A stretch of 64,000 nucleotides of DNA from Pseudoalteromonas amylolytica (GCF_001854605.1 NZ_MKJU01000004.1:1-64000); one strand, 5' to 3'; shown: positions 27,310-38,728, counted from the first letter of the stretch. A program made the numbers and translations. The notes: generated by a model not told the origin, from the sequence alone.

Positions 27310-28914
27310 TTGGCCATCGCTCGTTTATACCAAATCACACATACATTACTCAGCTACGGGCTTGATGACTTTATCCCAGAGAATAAACGTCCGTGGTTTG
27401 CCCGTATCGCACGAGGCAGTTTGTTTTGGATCCGTAATAAACATCAAGATAAAAGTATTGGCGAGCGACTGAGACTTGCATTGCAGACCCTTGGCCCAGT
27501 GTGGGTTAAATTTGGACAGATGCTGTCAACCCGCCGAGATCTGTTACCGCTTGATGTGGCTGAAGAGTTGGCGCTGTTACAAGATAAGGTCGCACCGTTC
27601 GACGGAGCCCAAGCACAACGACTGATAGAACAAGCATTGCAACTAGGTGACATCAGTGAGCAGTTTTCTCAGTTCGAACAAATACCACTTGCCTCAGCCT
27701 CAATCGCGCAAGTTCATACCGCCACACTGCTGGATAATGAACAAGAAAAAGAAGTGGTAATTAAAGTCATACGACCTGGGATTGAACAACAAATTCAAGC
27801 CGATTTAGCCTTGATGGCACAATTTGCCCGCTTACTGGTGAAGCTGTTTAAACCCAGCCGACGCTTACGCCCTGTTGAAGTGGTAAAAGAATACAAAAAA
27901 ACCCTGCTTGATGAACTAGATCTCATGCGTGAGGCCGCCAATGCGATTCAGCTCAAACGCAATTTCACTGACTCTGAATCCTTATATATTCCAGAAGTTT
28001 ACAGCGACCATTCACGTACCAATGTACTCGTGATGGAACGCATTTATGGGATACCTGTGTCTGACACAGAAGCCTTGTTAAAGCAAGGCACTAACATGAA
28101 GTTATTGGCCGAGCGTGGTGTAGAAGTATTCTTTACGCAAGTGTTCAGAGACAGCTTTTTCCATGCGGACATGCACCCTGGAAATATTTTTGTATCTCGT
28201 AATAATCCGCACAACCCTCAATATATCGGTATCGACTGCGGCATTGTAGGTACACTCAATAAAGATGACAAGCGCTACCTTGCTGAGAACTTTATTGCCT
28301 TTTTTAATCGTGATTACCGCCAAGTGGCACAGCTACATGTGGACTCTGGTTGGGTGCCACCTGACACCTGCGTTGAAGAGTTTGAGTTTGCCATCCGCAC
28401 AGTGTGTGAACCCATTTTTAACAAGCCACTTGCCGAAATTTCATTTGGTCATGTGTTGGTGAACCTGTTTAACACAGCTCGGCGTTTTAACATGGAAGTG
28501 CAACCACAGCTGGTATTGTTGCAAAAAACCTTGTTGTATGTTGAAGGCCTAGGCCGCCAGCTCTACCCACAATTAGATTTATGGCAAACAGCTAAGCCCT
28601 TTTTAGAACACTGGGTTAAAGAGCAGGTAGGGCCATTATCTGTACTTAAGAAAATGTACGCTAATCTCCCTTTTTGGGCTGAAAAAATGCCTGAAATACC
28701 TGATTTGATTTATCACAACCTTAAACAAAACAATCGTCAATTAAACACGCCTACAACAAAAGATAACAGCAAATCAATACTGCTAGGTATGTTGGCATGC
28801 ACCTTACTCATTTGTGCCAGCCTGACCTATCTCGCTGAGGATTGGTTGCTAAGCGGACTCACTCTATCCTCAAGCTTTGCCTTATTTGTCGGCGCATGGC
28901 GCAAAATAGGGTGA
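27310..28914 (+). CDS. ubiB: Ubiquinone biosynthesis kinase-like protein UbiB
   Basis: Atypical protein-kinase-like ATPase (ADCK/ABC1 family) needed for ubiquinone synthesis, anchored to the inner membrane. The 534 residues include the KxGQ motif [15 protein letters not shown] near residue 73. The Ala-rich loop in [10 protein letters not shown] lies near residue 125 and [13 protein letters not shown] near residue 280. Two C-terminal membrane helices span about 490-530. The start is TTG 27310 with AAGGA eight bases upstream; no better start exists nearby. Third gene of ubiEJB. Confidence 0.96.
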   Translation: MAIARLYQITHTLLSYGLDDFIPENKRPWFARIARGSLFWIRNKHQDKSIGERLRLALQTLGPVWVKFGQMLSTRRDLLPLDVAEELALLQDKVAPFDGAQAQRLIEQALQLGDISEQFSQFEQIPLASASIAQVHTATLLDNEQEKEVVIKVIRPGIEQQIQADLALMAQFARLLVKLFKPSRRLRPVEVVKEYKKTLLDELDLMREAANAIQLKRNFTDSESLYIPEVYSDHSRTNVLVMERIYGIPVSDTEALLKQGTNMKLLAERGVEVFFTQVFRDSFFHADMHPGNIFVSRNNPHNPQYIGIDCGIVGTLNKDDKRYLAENFIAFFNRDYRQVAQLHVDSGWVPPDTCVEEFEFAIRTVCEPIFNKPLAEISFGHVLVNLFNTARRFNMEVQPQLVLLQKTLLYVEGLGRQLYPQLDLWQTAKPFLEHWVKEQVGPLSVLKKMYANLPFWAEKMPEIPDLIYHNLKQNNRQLNTPTTKDNSKSILLGMLACTLLICASLTYLAEDWLLSGLTLSSSFALFVGAWRKIG

Positions 28915-28977
28915 TATTTTACACACTGGGCGTATAATCACTAATCATTCAACTTATCTACTATAAATGGAGTCATC

Positions 28978-29205
28978 ATGGGTTTAGGTGGGATCAGTAT
29001 TTGGCAGCTATTAATAATCCTAGCCATCATTGTTCTACTGTTTGGAACAAAGAAATTGCGTGGTATTGGCAGTGACTTAGGTGGTGCCGTGAAAGGTTTT
29101 AAGAAGGCAATGTCTGACGAAGATAAGTCAGCAGCCCAGTTAACCGAGCAAAAGAAGCAAGACGCGAATAGCCCAGCTGAACAAGATAAGAAAGATAAGG
29201 CGTAA
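28978..29205 (+). CDS. tatA: Sec-independent translocase subunit TatA
   Basis: Forms the size-variable pore of the twin-arginine export system in the inner membrane. The 75-residue protein has one TM helix (about 5-22) starting [17 protein letters not shown]. An FGTKKLR amphipathic helix follows, then a charged tail. ATG 28978 follows GGAG. It heads tatABCD, with tatB four bases downstream. Confidence 0.96.
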   Translation: MGLGGISIWQLLIILAIIVLLFGTKKLRGIGSDLGGAVKGFKKAMSDEDKSAAQLTEQKKQDANSPAEQDKKDKA

Positions 29206-29208
29206 CAA

Positions 29209-29523
29209 ATGGGCATGTGGGAGCTTGTGGTCGTACTGGTCGTCGGCCTAATTGTTTTAGGTCCTGAGCGCCTGCCCGTCGCCATTCGCACTGTCAGTCG
29301 TTGGATCAACACCATAAAATCGGTTGCTAACTCGGTGAAGGCCGAGGTCAATGAAGAGTTACGTGTACATGAGTTGCACAACAACTTAAAAAAGGCCGAG
29401 CAACAAAATATGCAGGATTTACCCGACGACGTAAAACACTCTGTCGATGAGTTAAAAAAAGCGGCCGAGTCAGTGAAACACAGCTACAAAAATGTATCTG
29501 AACCGTCAAACAAAACCGATTAA
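29209..29523 (+). CDS. tatB: Sec-independent translocase subunit TatB
   Basis: Works with TatC as receptor for twin-arginine signal peptides. The 104-residue protein starts MGMWELVVVLVVGLIVLGPE, with the invariant Glu and the GPERLP turn typical of TatB. A long amphipathic helix and a charged tail follow. It lies 4 bases after tatA and 26 before tatC. Confidence 0.95.
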   Translation: MGMWELVVVLVVGLIVLGPERLPVAIRTVSRWINTIKSVANSVKAEVNEELRVHELHNNLKKAEQQNMQDLPDDVKHSVDELKKAAESVKHSYKNVSEPSNKTD

Positions 29524-29548
29524 CGTGCAAGAAGTAAAAGAGTAACCA

Positions 29549-30292
29549 ATGTCACAAGCCCATCAAAGCGGTTTTATTAGCCATTTAATTGAGCTTAGAA
29601 ACCGTGTCATGAAAGCGCTGTTGAGTATTTTACTCATCTTTATCGCTTTAGTGTATTTTGCCAACGACATTTATAGCTTTGTTGCCTCACCTTTGGTGTC
29701 TAGCTTACCCGAAAACAGCACGATGATCGCAACAGATGTCACCGCACCGTTTTTTGCGCCTTTTAAGCTAACACTCTTTGTTGCATTATTTGCTGCAATC
29801 CCCATGATTTTGCATCAGGTCTGGAGTTTTATTGCGCCTGGCCTATACCAACATGAAAAGCGAATGCTCATCCCTGTTTTGTTCTCCAGCATTGTACTGT
29901 TTTATGCTGGTATCGCTTTTTGCTACTTCGTAGTACTACCAATTGTATTGGGGTTTTTCACCAGTGTAGGGCCAGATATGATGACCCTGTCACCGGATAT
30001 AAGCAGTTACCTCAGCTTTGCTCTCAAACTATTTTTTGCATTCGGCGTTGCCTTTGAGATACCGGTTGCCATTATGTTGTTGTGTTGGAGTGGTGCAACA
30101 TCTACACAAAGCTTGAAAGAAAAGCGCCCTTATATGGTCGTGGGTGCATTTGTTGTGGCTATGTTTCTCACCCCGCCGGACGTGTTATCACAAACCTTAT
30201 TGGCCATCCCTATGCTAATGTTATTTGAACTAGGGTTACTCTTAGCCAAGTTGTATACCAAAGCGCCAAGTGAAAAAGAAGCGAATGAGTGA
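29549..30292 (+). CDS. tatC: Sec-independent translocase subunit TatC
   Basis: Core receptor of the Tat translocon in the inner membrane, binding the RR signal peptide. The 247 residues form six TM helices. The N-terminal FISHLIELRNRVMKAL contains the conserved HLxELRxR motif. FALKLFFAFGVAFEIP near residue 154 is the conserved fourth-helix region with the invariant Glu. Third gene of tatABCD. Confidence 0.97.
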   Translation: MSQAHQSGFISHLIELRNRVMKALLSILLIFIALVYFANDIYSFVASPLVSSLPENSTMIATDVTAPFFAPFKLTLFVALFAAIPMILHQVWSFIAPGLYQHEKRMLIPVLFSSIVLFYAGIAFCYFVVLPIVLGFFTSVGPDMMTLSPDISSYLSFALKLFFAFGVAFEIPVAIMLLCWSGATSTQSLKEKRPYMVVGAFVVAMFLTPPDVLSQTLLAIPMLMLFELGLLLAKLYTKAPSEKEANE

Positions 30293-30326
30293 TAAGCCAA
30301 TGGAACACATACTGGTGAACTAATAG

Positions 30327-31118
30327 ATGACGATACAATACACCGATGCGGGCGTGAACTTAACCAGTCATCAGTTCGAACAAGATTGTGACGACATCGT
30401 TGCACGCGCAAAGCTCGCTGGCGTGACCGATATGTTACTCATAGGAGCTGATGTTGCACAGTCAAAACAAAGCCTAGAACTTGCCAAGCGTTATGGGTTT
30501 GTCAGTACGGCAGGTGTCCACCCTCATGACGCCAAAAGCGTTGGTGATGATTACTTACAACAATTAAGTACACTACTCTGTGAGCCCGAGGTTGTTGCCG
30601 TTGGGGAATGCGGACTTGATTTCAACCGCGATTTCTCTCCTCGTCCACAGCAACAAGCTGTTTTGAATGAACAACTTAACCTGGCACAGCAATTAAACAA
30701 ACCTGTGTATCTACACGAACGAGATGCCTTCAGTGCCATGCAAGCACAACTTGAACGTGTTACCGTAAAAGGCGTATTACACTGTTTCACCGGAGATGCC
30801 CAAGCGCTCTCTTTTTACCTTAATTATGGTTTGATGATTGGTGTAACAGGCTGGGTGTGTGATGAGCGCCGAGGTGCGCAACTACAAGCTTTGGTACCGC
30901 ATATCCCAGATGATCGCTTGCTAGTTGAAACAGATGCTCCTTATCTAATTCCTCGAACATTACAACCTAAGCCTAAATCAAGGCGTAATGAACCTGCATT
31001 TATTAGTGCTGTTGTACAACACATCGCACAGCTAAGAGGACAGAGCGCAGCACATGTCGCCGCCTGTAGTCAGGCTAACTTTGCACGTTTGTTTGCAATC
31101 GAGGATAAGTTGCCATGA
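30327..31118 (+). CDS. tatD: TatD-family metal-dependent hydrolase / DNase
   Basis: Metal-dependent nuclease of the TIM-barrel amidohydrolase fold. E. coli TatD is a 3'-5' DNase and is not needed for export despite the operon position. In 263 residues, the metal ligand Glu is in AVGECGLDF near residue 93, VYLHERDAF near 131 contributes His, and HCFTG and the Asp in VETDAPYL near 205 complete the site. The usual first motif DxHxH is replaced by DAGVNLTS, as in the TatD/YcfH branch. It overlaps the next gene by four bases. Confidence 0.92.
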   Translation: MTIQYTDAGVNLTSHQFEQDCDDIVARAKLAGVTDMLLIGADVAQSKQSLELAKRYGFVSTAGVHPHDAKSVGDDYLQQLSTLLCEPEVVAVGECGLDFNRDFSPRPQQQAVLNEQLNLAQQLNKPVYLHERDAFSAMQAQLERVTVKGVLHCFTGDAQALSFYLNYGLMIGVTGWVCDERRGAQLQALVPHIPDDRLLVETDAPYLIPRTLQPKPKSRRNEPAFISAVVQHIAQLRGQSAAHVAACSQANFARLFAIEDKLP

Positions 31119-32947
31119 TCCGCTTTATTACTCTGCTATTTTGCCTGTTTATAACCTTATCAGGCACTGCGTTTGAAGTACCTGAGAACTTTAATAAACA
31201 TCTCTCATTACCATTTGCGTACACACAAAACGACAGTGAAAATCTAGCAGAGTTACAACAAAGCACACCATTATGGCAGCCCGTTCCCAGTGGCTTTTTA
31301 CAGTTAAGCCACACCATGCAAACTATCTGGCTTAGAGTTCCCCTAAGTAACACTTCAGATTTGGAACTCCCTCTGTTACTGAGCATCCATAACAATCAGC
31401 TGGATGAGGTAAGTGCATTTGTACCACAACAAAACCGCTCGATTTTAGTGCCTGCATCACCTAATCAATTTGCTAACGAGCAGCGCCCTATCTTACACGA
31501 GGCCCAACTTGTGCCTTTGAAAATACCGCCCCAGCAGCATACTGTGATATACATACGCATTAAAAACAGTGAGCAAACGTATTTACCGCTGAGCCTGTGG
31601 CATCCGATTGAATACCTAAAATACACCAGTAAGTTCAATTTGCTATACGGCATTTTGGCGGGTTTGATACTCGCCATGGTACTCACCAATGCAGCGATGT
31701 ACTCGTTTACCCGCAAGCGCTACTTCTTGTATGGCGGGTTAACCATTGCCGCGATTTGGTTGCTCAACGTACACTTGTATGGATTTAGTCATCGTTATAT
31801 TTATGGCCAGTGGCTCTGGCTACAACAATATGGCCAGACTTTATTTATGTTGCTGTCCACTTGGCTTTTTATCCCGTTGTTAAAAACCACGCTCGTGCCT
31901 AAATCTGCTGTACGACTCCAGCGAGCACTGAATATTTTGTTTCAACTGAGCATCATCATCGCAGCCGGATTATCGTTCTTCCCGCACCGTATTGCTTTAC
32001 CCATTGCATTTGCTTACTGTTTTGCATTGGCAATCACCTATATTTGGATAGCAGTCTCAGCTTGGCAACGTGATGCCTTCTCTCACAAAACCCATTTGTT
32101 ACTGTTCTTTTTGCTATTCATGGTATTGAGCTACCAATGTGCCTTCGAGCTCAGCCTACTTTCTGGTGCCGTACTCGATAGGCCATTAACCTATGTCTGT
32201 TACCTGCTTATCAGCCTTGCTATCAGCTACGCACTGGCCAGACGTTATATCCAAGACCGTGATGATAAAATCAAGCAACAACAAGAGCGGCTGGCACAAA
32301 CTCGAGCAGAAGATGCTTTGCTAAAAGAGCGAATTCACCTTCAAGCACAAGCTCAAGAAGCATTGGAGAGCAGTATAGATGAACGTACCTTCGAACTTGA
32401 AGTCACCTTACGAGAGCTCGAAGAGAAAAATCGCGAGTTAGAAAAGCTGAATATGGAAGATGCCCTGACTAAAGTCAAAAACCGTCGCTACTTTGACAAA
32501 CGAGTTTTGATGGAGGTGAGACGTTCCCGCCGTGAACAAACCACCCTCAGTGTAGTGATGCTGGATATTGACCATTTCAAACAAATCAACGACAACTATG
32601 GTCACGTAGTCGGCGATCAGGCTATTTGTGCGGTGGCAAAAATGATAGAGCAACATCTCAAGCGCCCCTCTGATGATGTATTCAGATATGGTGGCGAGGA
32701 GTTTGTGTTGCTGCTACCTAATACTCAAGAGCAAGGAGCCGTAGCGCTTGCTGAAGAGATCCGTAAAAGTTTGAGCCAAGCTCAATTTGATTTTGGCACC
32801 GCTCAACTGACCATGACACTCAGTGCGGGCATCTACTGCGCTATTGCCAACGATAGTAAAAACCCAACCATCTTTACCGATTTAGCCGATAAAGCCTTGT
32901 ATCAAGCGAAACAACAAGGGCGAAATCGGGTAATTGCCTATAAATAA
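31115..32947 (+). CDS. 7TMR-DISM diguanylate cyclase
   Basis: Inner-membrane c-di-GMP synthase of 610 residues. It has a signal peptide (about 1-20), a periplasmic 7TMR-DISMED2-type jelly-roll domain (about 20-165) and seven TM helices (about 180-385). A coiled coil (about 390-450) leads to a GGDEF domain with DALTKVKNRRYF. The active site FRYGGEEF near residue 527 is intact, and RPSD just upstream is the inhibitory RxxD I-site. It should therefore be active and feedback-inhibited. It overlaps tatD by four bases and precedes hemB by 14. The periplasmic ligand is unknown. Confidence 0.92.
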   Translation: MIRFITLLFCLFITLSGTAFEVPENFNKHLSLPFAYTQNDSENLAELQQSTPLWQPVPSGFLQLSHTMQTIWLRVPLSNTSDLELPLLLSIHNNQLDEVSAFVPQQNRSILVPASPNQFANEQRPILHEAQLVPLKIPPQQHTVIYIRIKNSEQTYLPLSLWHPIEYLKYTSKFNLLYGILAGLILAMVLTNAAMYSFTRKRYFLYGGLTIAAIWLLNVHLYGFSHRYIYGQWLWLQQYGQTLFMLLSTWLFIPLLKTTLVPKSAVRLQRALNILFQLSIIIAAGLSFFPHRIALPIAFAYCFALAITYIWIAVSAWQRDAFSHKTHLLLFFLLFMVLSYQCAFELSLLSGAVLDRPLTYVCYLLISLAISYALARRYIQDRDDKIKQQQERLAQTRAEDALLKERIHLQAQAQEALESSIDERTFELEVTLRELEEKNRELEKLNMEDALTKVKNRRYFDKRVLMEVRRSRREQTTLSVVMLDIDHFKQINDNYGHVVGDQAICAVAKMIEQHLKRPSDDVFRYGGEEFVLLLPNTQEQGAVALAEEIRKSLSQAQFDFGTAQLTMTLSAGIYCAIANDSKNPTIFTDLADKALYQAKQQGRNRVIAYK

Positions 32948-32952
32948 TTTAG

Positions 32953-33975
<1,023 letters not shown>

Positions 33976-34000
33976 TAAACGACTTAATTTACAGTGATAA

Positions 34001-34028
34001 AAAAAATGCGCCCTAAGGCGCATTTTTT
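34001..34028. terminator. Bidirectional terminator after hemB
   Basis: AAAAAATGCGCC / GGCGCATTTTTT, a 12-bp perfect stem with a CTAA loop. T runs on both strands serve hemB and the convergent small membrane protein gene. Confidence 0.92.
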
Positions 34029-34422
34029 ATTTGCTTGCTAAAAGCTGTTCAGCTCTGCTGAAGTCTGAATCGCTCAGGTCCCAGCAATAAAATGACTTCA
34101 TTACACCCGCTTTAATTTGAATTTGTACAACCGTCAGTAGATACGCCCGCTTGCGTTTGATGCTAATAATATCTTCACTATGAATATAATGCGTTCCAAA
34201 CCCGAAAGAGTAACTCACGCCCGCTTTATCGATGTGTACAAAACGTTTGTCACTCAATGCTAGTATCAGTGAAACGAGACTTGCACCCAATAATCCATAA
34301 CACAGTACGGATAGAGTGATTGTCCCAGCAACCGGTATAGAAGAAAGGGTAAAAAGGCCTAGAGATAGCACCAAGAACACGCCATACAACCGCCAATTCA
34401 CTGCCAAGTCCACCGTTCTCAC
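34027..34422 (-). CDS. Small membrane protein with a PH-like C-terminal half
   Basis: I do not recognise this gene. From GTG 34422 (GGAGG six bases upstream) it encodes 131 residues. An upstream ATG at 34500 would add 26 residues but has no clear ribosome site. Two hydrophobic helices (about 13-30 and 34-55) precede a soluble part with alternating beta strands. That part has VHIDKAGVSYSFGFGTHYI and EDIISIKRKRAYLL, the pattern of bacterial PH-like domains in two-TM proteins. It ends inside the hemB terminator. Function unknown. Confidence 0.7.
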   Translation of the reverse strand: MRTVDLAVNWRLYGVFLVLSLGLFTLSSIPVAGTITLSVLCYGLLGASLVSLILALSDKRFVHIDKAGVSYSFGFGTHYIHSEDIISIKRKRAYLLTVVQIQIKAGVMKSFYCWDLSDSDFSRAEQLLASK

Positions 34423-34545
34423 TACAAGCCTCCATATCACACAGCGTTTATTTAAGTTAACTATTAATATGGGAGCAATAATAACAGCTGATGTACCCAA
34501 ATCAATACGTGGAATATGAATTTTTCATGCTTTTTTATTAGGCAT

Positions 34546-34576
34546 AAAAAAACCGCTTGAGAATCAAGCGGTTTTT
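34546..34576 (-). terminator. Terminator of fusA2
   Basis: AAAAACCGCTTGA / TCAAGCGGTTTTT, a 13-bp stem with a 3-base loop and a T run in the minus direction, 24 bases after the fusA2 stop. Confidence 0.92.
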
Positions 34577-34599
34577 AAATTTTTAAAAGTGGTTAAGAA

Positions 34600-36687
34600 T
34601 TACTTAGCCGCTTTTTTCTCTTTTTCTGCAGCAATTACAGTGTCAGCAACGTTTTGCGGACATGGTGCGTAGTGTGAGAACTCCATAGAGAACTGACCAC
34701 GACCTGAAGTAATTGTACGTAGGTGGCCGATGTAACCGAACATTTCAGAAAGTGGTACATCACCCTTGATGCGAACGCCAGTTAGGCCAGCTTCTTGGTC
34801 TTTGATCATACCACGACGACGGTTAAGGTCACCGATTACGTCACCCACGTTGTCTTCTGGCGTGAACACGTCAACTTTCATGATTGGCTCAAGAAGTTGT
34901 GCACCCGCTTTAGGGATAGACTGACGGAATGCGCCTTTCGCTGCGATTTCGAATGCGATTGCTGATGAGTCAACTGCGTGGAAACCACCGTCGAATAGCT
35001 CAACTTCAACGTCTAATACAGGGAAGCCAGCTAGAACACCTTCTTCCATCATTGACTTGAAGCCTTTCTCAACTGCAGGCCAGAATTCTTTAGGTACGTT
35101 ACCACCAACAACAGTTGAAGAGAACGTGAAGCCTGAACCAACTTCGCCTGGCTTGATGCGGTAGTCAATCTTACCGAACTGACCAGAACCACCTGATTGC
35201 TTCTTGTGCGTGTAGCTATCTTCAACTTCTTGTGTGATAGTTTCACGGTATGCAACCTGAGGTTGACCAACGATTAGGTCTACGCCGTAAGTACGCTTAA
35301 GGATGTCTACCTTGATGTCTAGGTGTAATTCACCCATACCTTTAAGGATAGTTTCACCTGAATCTTCATCAGTCTCAACCTGGAATGATGGATCTTCTGC
35401 AACCATCTTACCAATTGCGATACCCATCTTCTCGTTACCGCCTTTATCTTTAGGCTGTACCGCGATAGAGATTACCGGCTCAGGGAAGATCATCGCTTCA
35501 AGTGTACATTCGTGCTTAGGATCACATAGAGTGTGACCTGTTTGAACGTTCTTCATACCCACAACCGCGATGATGTCACCCGCTTGTGCTTCAGTTAGTT
35601 CATTACGCTCGTCCGCTTGCATCTCAACCATACGGCCGATACGCTCAGTTTTACCTGTTGCAGAGTTAAGTACTGTGTCACCTTTTTTCATGCGACCAGA
35701 GTAGATACGGATGAAGGTAAGTGCACCGAAACGGTCATCCATGATCTTAAACGCAAGCGCTTTAAGTGGCTCATCAGCAGAAACTGTTGCTACTTCACCA
35801 GTAGGCTCACCAGTTTCAGGATCAGTTAGCGGCTGAGGATCAACTTCTGTTGGTGCAGGTAGGTAATCTACAACTGCGTCAAGTACTAGTTGAACACCTT
35901 TGTTCTTGAACGCTGAACCACAGAAAGTTGGGAAGAAAGCAAGGTCACGTGTACCTTTACGGATACAACGCTTGATATCTTCTAGAGAAGGTACTTCACC
36001 TTCCATGTATGCTTCCATTAGATCGTCGTCTTGCTCTACCGCAGACTCGATAAGCATCTCATGGTATTCTTCAACTTTGTCTACCATGTCTGCTGGAACG
36101 TCTTGTACTTCGTAGTTTTCAGGAAGACCTGTGTCATCCCAAACGTATGCTTTCTTTTCAAGTACGTCTACAACACCACAGAACTCGTCTTCGATACCGA
36201 TTGGTAAAGTCATCACTAGTGGGTTTGCTGCAAGTACGTTTTTAACTTGACCTACTACGCGGTAAAAGTCAGCACCCATACGGTCTAGTTTGTTTACGAA
36301 GATAACACGTGCAACTTCTGATTCGTTCGCATAACGCCAGTTAGTTTCTGATTGTGGCTCAACACCACCTGAACCACAGAATACACCGATACCACCGTCA
36401 AGAACTTTTAATGAACGGTATACTTCAACTGTGAAGTCAACGTGTCCTGGAGTGTCGATAACGTTTAAACGGTGACCTTTCCACTCACACGTTACAGCAG
36501 CTGACTGGATTGTGATACCACGCTCAGCTTCTTGTTCCATGAAGTCAGTAGTAGACTCACCGTCGTGTACCTCACCAGTTTTGTGAATCTTACCTGTAAG
36601 CTTTAGGATACGCTCAGTGGTGGTAGTTTTACCCGCATCAACGTGCGCGAAAATACCAATGTTTCTGTACTTCGATAAATCTGCCAT
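34600..36687 (-). CDS. fusA: Elongation factor G 2
   Basis: Ribosomal translocase GTPase. In 695 residues the G1 motif [15 protein letters not shown] lies near residue 14, DTPGHVD near 78 and NKLDRMGAD near 132. Domains II to V are complete through [15 protein letters not shown]. The N-terminus [20 protein letters not shown] and the [13 protein letters not shown] segment match the second EF-G type of Vibrio, Shewanella and Pseudoalteromonas rather than the str-operon copy. It stands alone without rpsG or tufA, which fits fusA2. A str-operon fusA1 is expected elsewhere. Codon use is highly biased, so it is probably well expressed. Confidence 0.92.
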   Translation of the reverse strand: MADLSKYRNIGIFAHVDAGKTTTTERILKLTGKIHKTGEVHDGESTTDFMEQEAERGITIQSAAVTCEWKGHRLNVIDTPGHVDFTVEVYRSLKVLDGGIGVFCGSGGVEPQSETNWRYANESEVARVIFVNKLDRMGADFYRVVGQVKNVLAANPLVMTLPIGIEDEFCGVVDVLEKKAYVWDDTGLPENYEVQDVPADMVDKVEEYHEMLIESAVEQDDDLMEAYMEGEVPSLEDIKRCIRKGTRDLAFFPTFCGSAFKNKGVQLVLDAVVDYLPAPTEVDPQPLTDPETGEPTGEVATVSADEPLKALAFKIMDDRFGALTFIRIYSGRMKKGDTVLNSATGKTERIGRMVEMQADERNELTEAQAGDIIAVVGMKNVQTGHTLCDPKHECTLEAMIFPEPVISIAVQPKDKGGNEKMGIAIGKMVAEDPSFQVETDEDSGETILKGMGELHLDIKVDILKRTYGVDLIVGQPQVAYRETITQEVEDSYTHKKQSGGSGQFGKIDYRIKPGEVGSGFTFSSTVVGGNVPKEFWPAVEKGFKSMMEEGVLAGFPVLDVEVELFDGGFHAVDSSAIAFEIAAKGAFRQSIPKAGAQLLEPIMKVDVFTPEDNVGDVIGDLNRRRGMIKDQEAGLTGVRIKGDVPLSEMFGYIGHLRTITSGRGQFSMEFSHYAPCPQNVADTVIAAEKEKKAAK

Positions 36688-36920
36688 TGTTTTGCTCTAT
36701 TTAAAGTAGAAAAATTATTCGGCGGGAGTATATCACCTCTTATTGCGAACATCATCCTTGATATCGCTTAAAATGCGCACAATTTGTGAAAAAGTTTTTA
36801 TTCGTGGCGATAAGTAATAATAAACACAGCCACTATTAGGTTATCTAGATAAAATCAACAACGATGCTGAAAGTTGAGTAAACTCCAGCCTTTTACGCCC
36901 CGTTCACCGCAATTATGCCG

Positions 36921-38222
36921 CTAAAACAAGATAAATAAACCCAGAACAACCCCCAACCCTAATAAAGGAACAACCACAGTCAACATAGCAAGTGGCCAAT
37001 ATGCCGCCTGATGTGTTTCTTTACATATCGCTCTGACGGTTGTGACCACGTAACCATTATGGGGCAAGGTATCAATCGCACCAGAGCTTATCGCCACAAC
37101 ACGGTGTAATTCTGAATTGTTGACACCCAAGTCCATATAGTGCGGCGCAACCAAAGGCAATGCAATAGCCTGCCCACCTGATGCCGAGCCTGTTAATCCT
37201 GCGATCACACTGACCGCAATGGCGGCACCGAGTAATTCATTGCCGGGAATTTGCGTCATCAGGGCTACCGCTTCACCAAAAGCTGGGGTCACTTTTGCTA
37301 CCGCGCCAAACCCGACGACCGCTGCGGTATTACCGATGGCCACCAATGCGCCCGTTGTCCCTAAGTTGATAGCTTGTTGTAAATTGACAAAGTGCTTAAA
37401 GTTACACACCAAGATACTCAGCACCCCACCCAATAACGCGACAATTAGTGCACTTTGTTGTAGTGCTTCGTGCAGCGTAAATGACAACGTTAACACCACA
37501 ATAAGCGGAATAAGCCCCGTAACAGGGTGCGGTAAACGTCGCTTAGATTCCACAGGATCATCATCACGTGCTTCGAACACTTCTCCATTTTGCTGTGCTT
37601 TTCGGATCATGCGCATCAGTAAGAAATAGCCCAATACCGCCATAAATATGGCCACCACTAAGCTTTCTTGCCATGCAGCATAAGGTGATGTGCCCAAATA
37701 CTTTATTGGGATCCAGTTTTGAATTTCTGGTGAACCTGCTGAGGTCATGGTAAAGGTCACCGAACCAAAGGCCAAAGTCGCAGGAATAAATCGTCGAGGA
37801 AGATTTGCGTCCTTAAATAAGCTCAGCGCCATCGGAAATACAGAAAACGCCACAATAAACACGCTAACACCCCCATAGGTGAGCAAAGCACAGGCCAAAA
37901 CGACTGCAAGCACGGCATACTTCATGCCCAATTTAGAGACTATATAGTGAGCGATGGCATCCGCAGAGCCGGTATCTTCCATAAATTTGCCAAACAATGA
38001 CCCCAGTAGAAACATAAAGAACCAAGCCTGAACAAATCCACTGAAGCCCGCCATATAACTGCTGATAAATGCAGGCTGATCCGCCACTGGAAAAACCGCT
38101 ATTTGGCTGCTCAGTGCGACTAATAACGCGCACAGTGGGGCGGATATAAATAAGTTAACACCTCTGAGTGTAAGAACAATCAATAATGCTAATGCGCCAA
38201 TAAGACCAACCATGCTAAGCAT
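36921..38222 (-). CDS. GntP-family permease
   Basis: Inner-membrane secondary transporter of 433 residues with about 12 hydrophobic segments. It has GntP/CitMHS-type signatures: FGKFMEDTGSADAIA near residue 76, MTSAGSPEIQNWIP near residue 160 and GLTGSASGGQAIALP near residue 341. The SGAIDTLPHNGYVVT segment lies near residue 378. Family members take up gluconate or other organic acids with protons; GntP relatives with the DTLPHNG motif often serve hydroxybutyrate or similar acids. The substrate cannot be fixed here. ATG 38222 follows AAGG. It stands alone next to the sRNA pair. Confidence 0.85.
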   Translation of the reverse strand: MLSMVGLIGALALLIVLTLRGVNLFISAPLCALLVALSSQIAVFPVADQPAFISSYMAGFSGFVQAWFFMFLLGSLFGKFMEDTGSADAIAHYIVSKLGMKYAVLAVVLACALLTYGGVSVFIVAFSVFPMALSLFKDANLPRRFIPATLAFGSVTFTMTSAGSPEIQNWIPIKYLGTSPYAAWQESLVVAIFMAVLGYFLLMRMIRKAQQNGEVFEARDDDPVESKRRLPHPVTGLIPLIVVLTLSFTLHEALQQSALIVALLGGVLSILVCNFKHFVNLQQAINLGTTGALVAIGNTAAVVGFGAVAKVTPAFGEAVALMTQIPGNELLGAAIAVSVIAGLTGSASGGQAIALPLVAPHYMDLGVNNSELHRVVAISSGAIDTLPHNGYVVTTVRAICKETHQAAYWPLAMLTVVVPLLGLGVVLGLFILF

Positions 38223-38398
38223 ACAATTACCTTATAGTTATTATTTGTATTTGCGTATTTGTTATACTGTAAAATCCACTTCAGATCGAATGCTCTAGGA
38301 TAAATAAACAGGGCTTTCACACCCAATCGTAACACTGTAAAAACCAAATGCTTACTTTTAAATTACATTAAGACCGTCTAAAGCCCCTCAAATAAAAA

Positions 38399-38413
38399 TG
38401 AAAATTAATCTCA
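38399..38413. promoter_or_regulatory. Fur-box-like site 1 (upstream of sRNA 1 -35)
   Basis: TGAAAAT-T-AATCTCA matches the 7-1-7 Fur motif TGATAATnATTATCA at 11 of 14 arm positions. It begins 23 bases before the -35 hexamer, exactly as site 3 does for the second unit. Confidence 0.65.
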
Positions 38414-38421
38414 ACAAGGTG

Positions 38422-38450
38422 TTGACACCCACCTAAATCTAATTGATAAT
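38422..38450 (+). promoter_or_regulatory. Sigma70 promoter of sRNA 1
   Basis: TTGACA (38422-38427), a 17-base spacer and GATAAT (38445-38450). The -35 is a perfect consensus match. The -10 lies inside Fur-box-like site 2, so Fe-Fur binding should block RNA polymerase. The predicted start is near A38458. Confidence 0.8.
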
Positions 38451-38458
38451 CAATCTCA
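38444..38458. promoter_or_regulatory. Fur-box-like site 2 (over sRNA 1 -10)
   Basis: TGATAAT-C-AATCTCA matches the 7-1-7 Fur motif at 12 of 14 arm positions. It covers the -10 and reaches the predicted transcription start. Confidence 0.75.
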
Positions 38459-38675
38459 ACAAGGTGAGATTGACGGCTCATCTTGTTAGGTAACTCAAAT
38501 TGTTTCTCGACCCTGAAACAGACGTGTGGCGCACGCTAACAGCCATAGGTTGAGTGTGTTTGTAACAACGCCCCTTGAAGCAAACACTTTCAACCGACTC
38601 ACTATTTTACTTGCTACATTGCTCATATCGGTGACGGTAGATATGACACTAAAAAGCCCCTTGTGGGCTTTTTTT
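38458..38675 (+). ncRNA. RyhB-like iron-responsive small RNA, copy 1
   Basis: Predicted non-coding transcript of about 218 nt, from the promoter at 38422 to the terminator at 38651. It begins AACAAGG. A 5' hairpin CAAGGTGAG / CTCATCTTG spans 38460-38485, and an imperfect 14-bp hairpin GTTGAGTGTGTTTG / CAAACACTTTCAAC spans 38549-38594. The core then contains CTACATTGCTCATATCGG (38614-38631). ACATTGCTCA is identical to the target-pairing segment of E. coli RyhB. Fur control of the promoter predicts expression under iron starvation, silencing mRNAs for iron-using proteins through Hfq. An 80-codon open frame (38526-38768) crosses the terminator and has no coding character. Confidence 0.75.
38651..38675 (+). 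terminator. Terminator of sRNA 1
   Basis: AAAAAGCCC, loop CTTGT, GGGCTTTTT with seven Ts before the first A. A strong Rho-independent terminator with a long U tail, as needed for Hfq-bound sRNAs. Confidence 0.9.
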
Positions 38676-38713
38676 ATTTCTGCACTCGAAAATACCCTGA
38701 CACGTAATCTAAA

Positions 38714-38728
38714 TGAAAATTATTTTCA
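38714..38728. promoter_or_regulatory. Fur-box-like site 3 (upstream of sRNA 2 -35)
   Basis: TGAAAAT-T-ATTTTCA, a near-perfect palindrome, matches the 7-1-7 Fur motif at 12 of 14 arm positions. It begins 23 bases before the -35. Confidence 0.72.
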
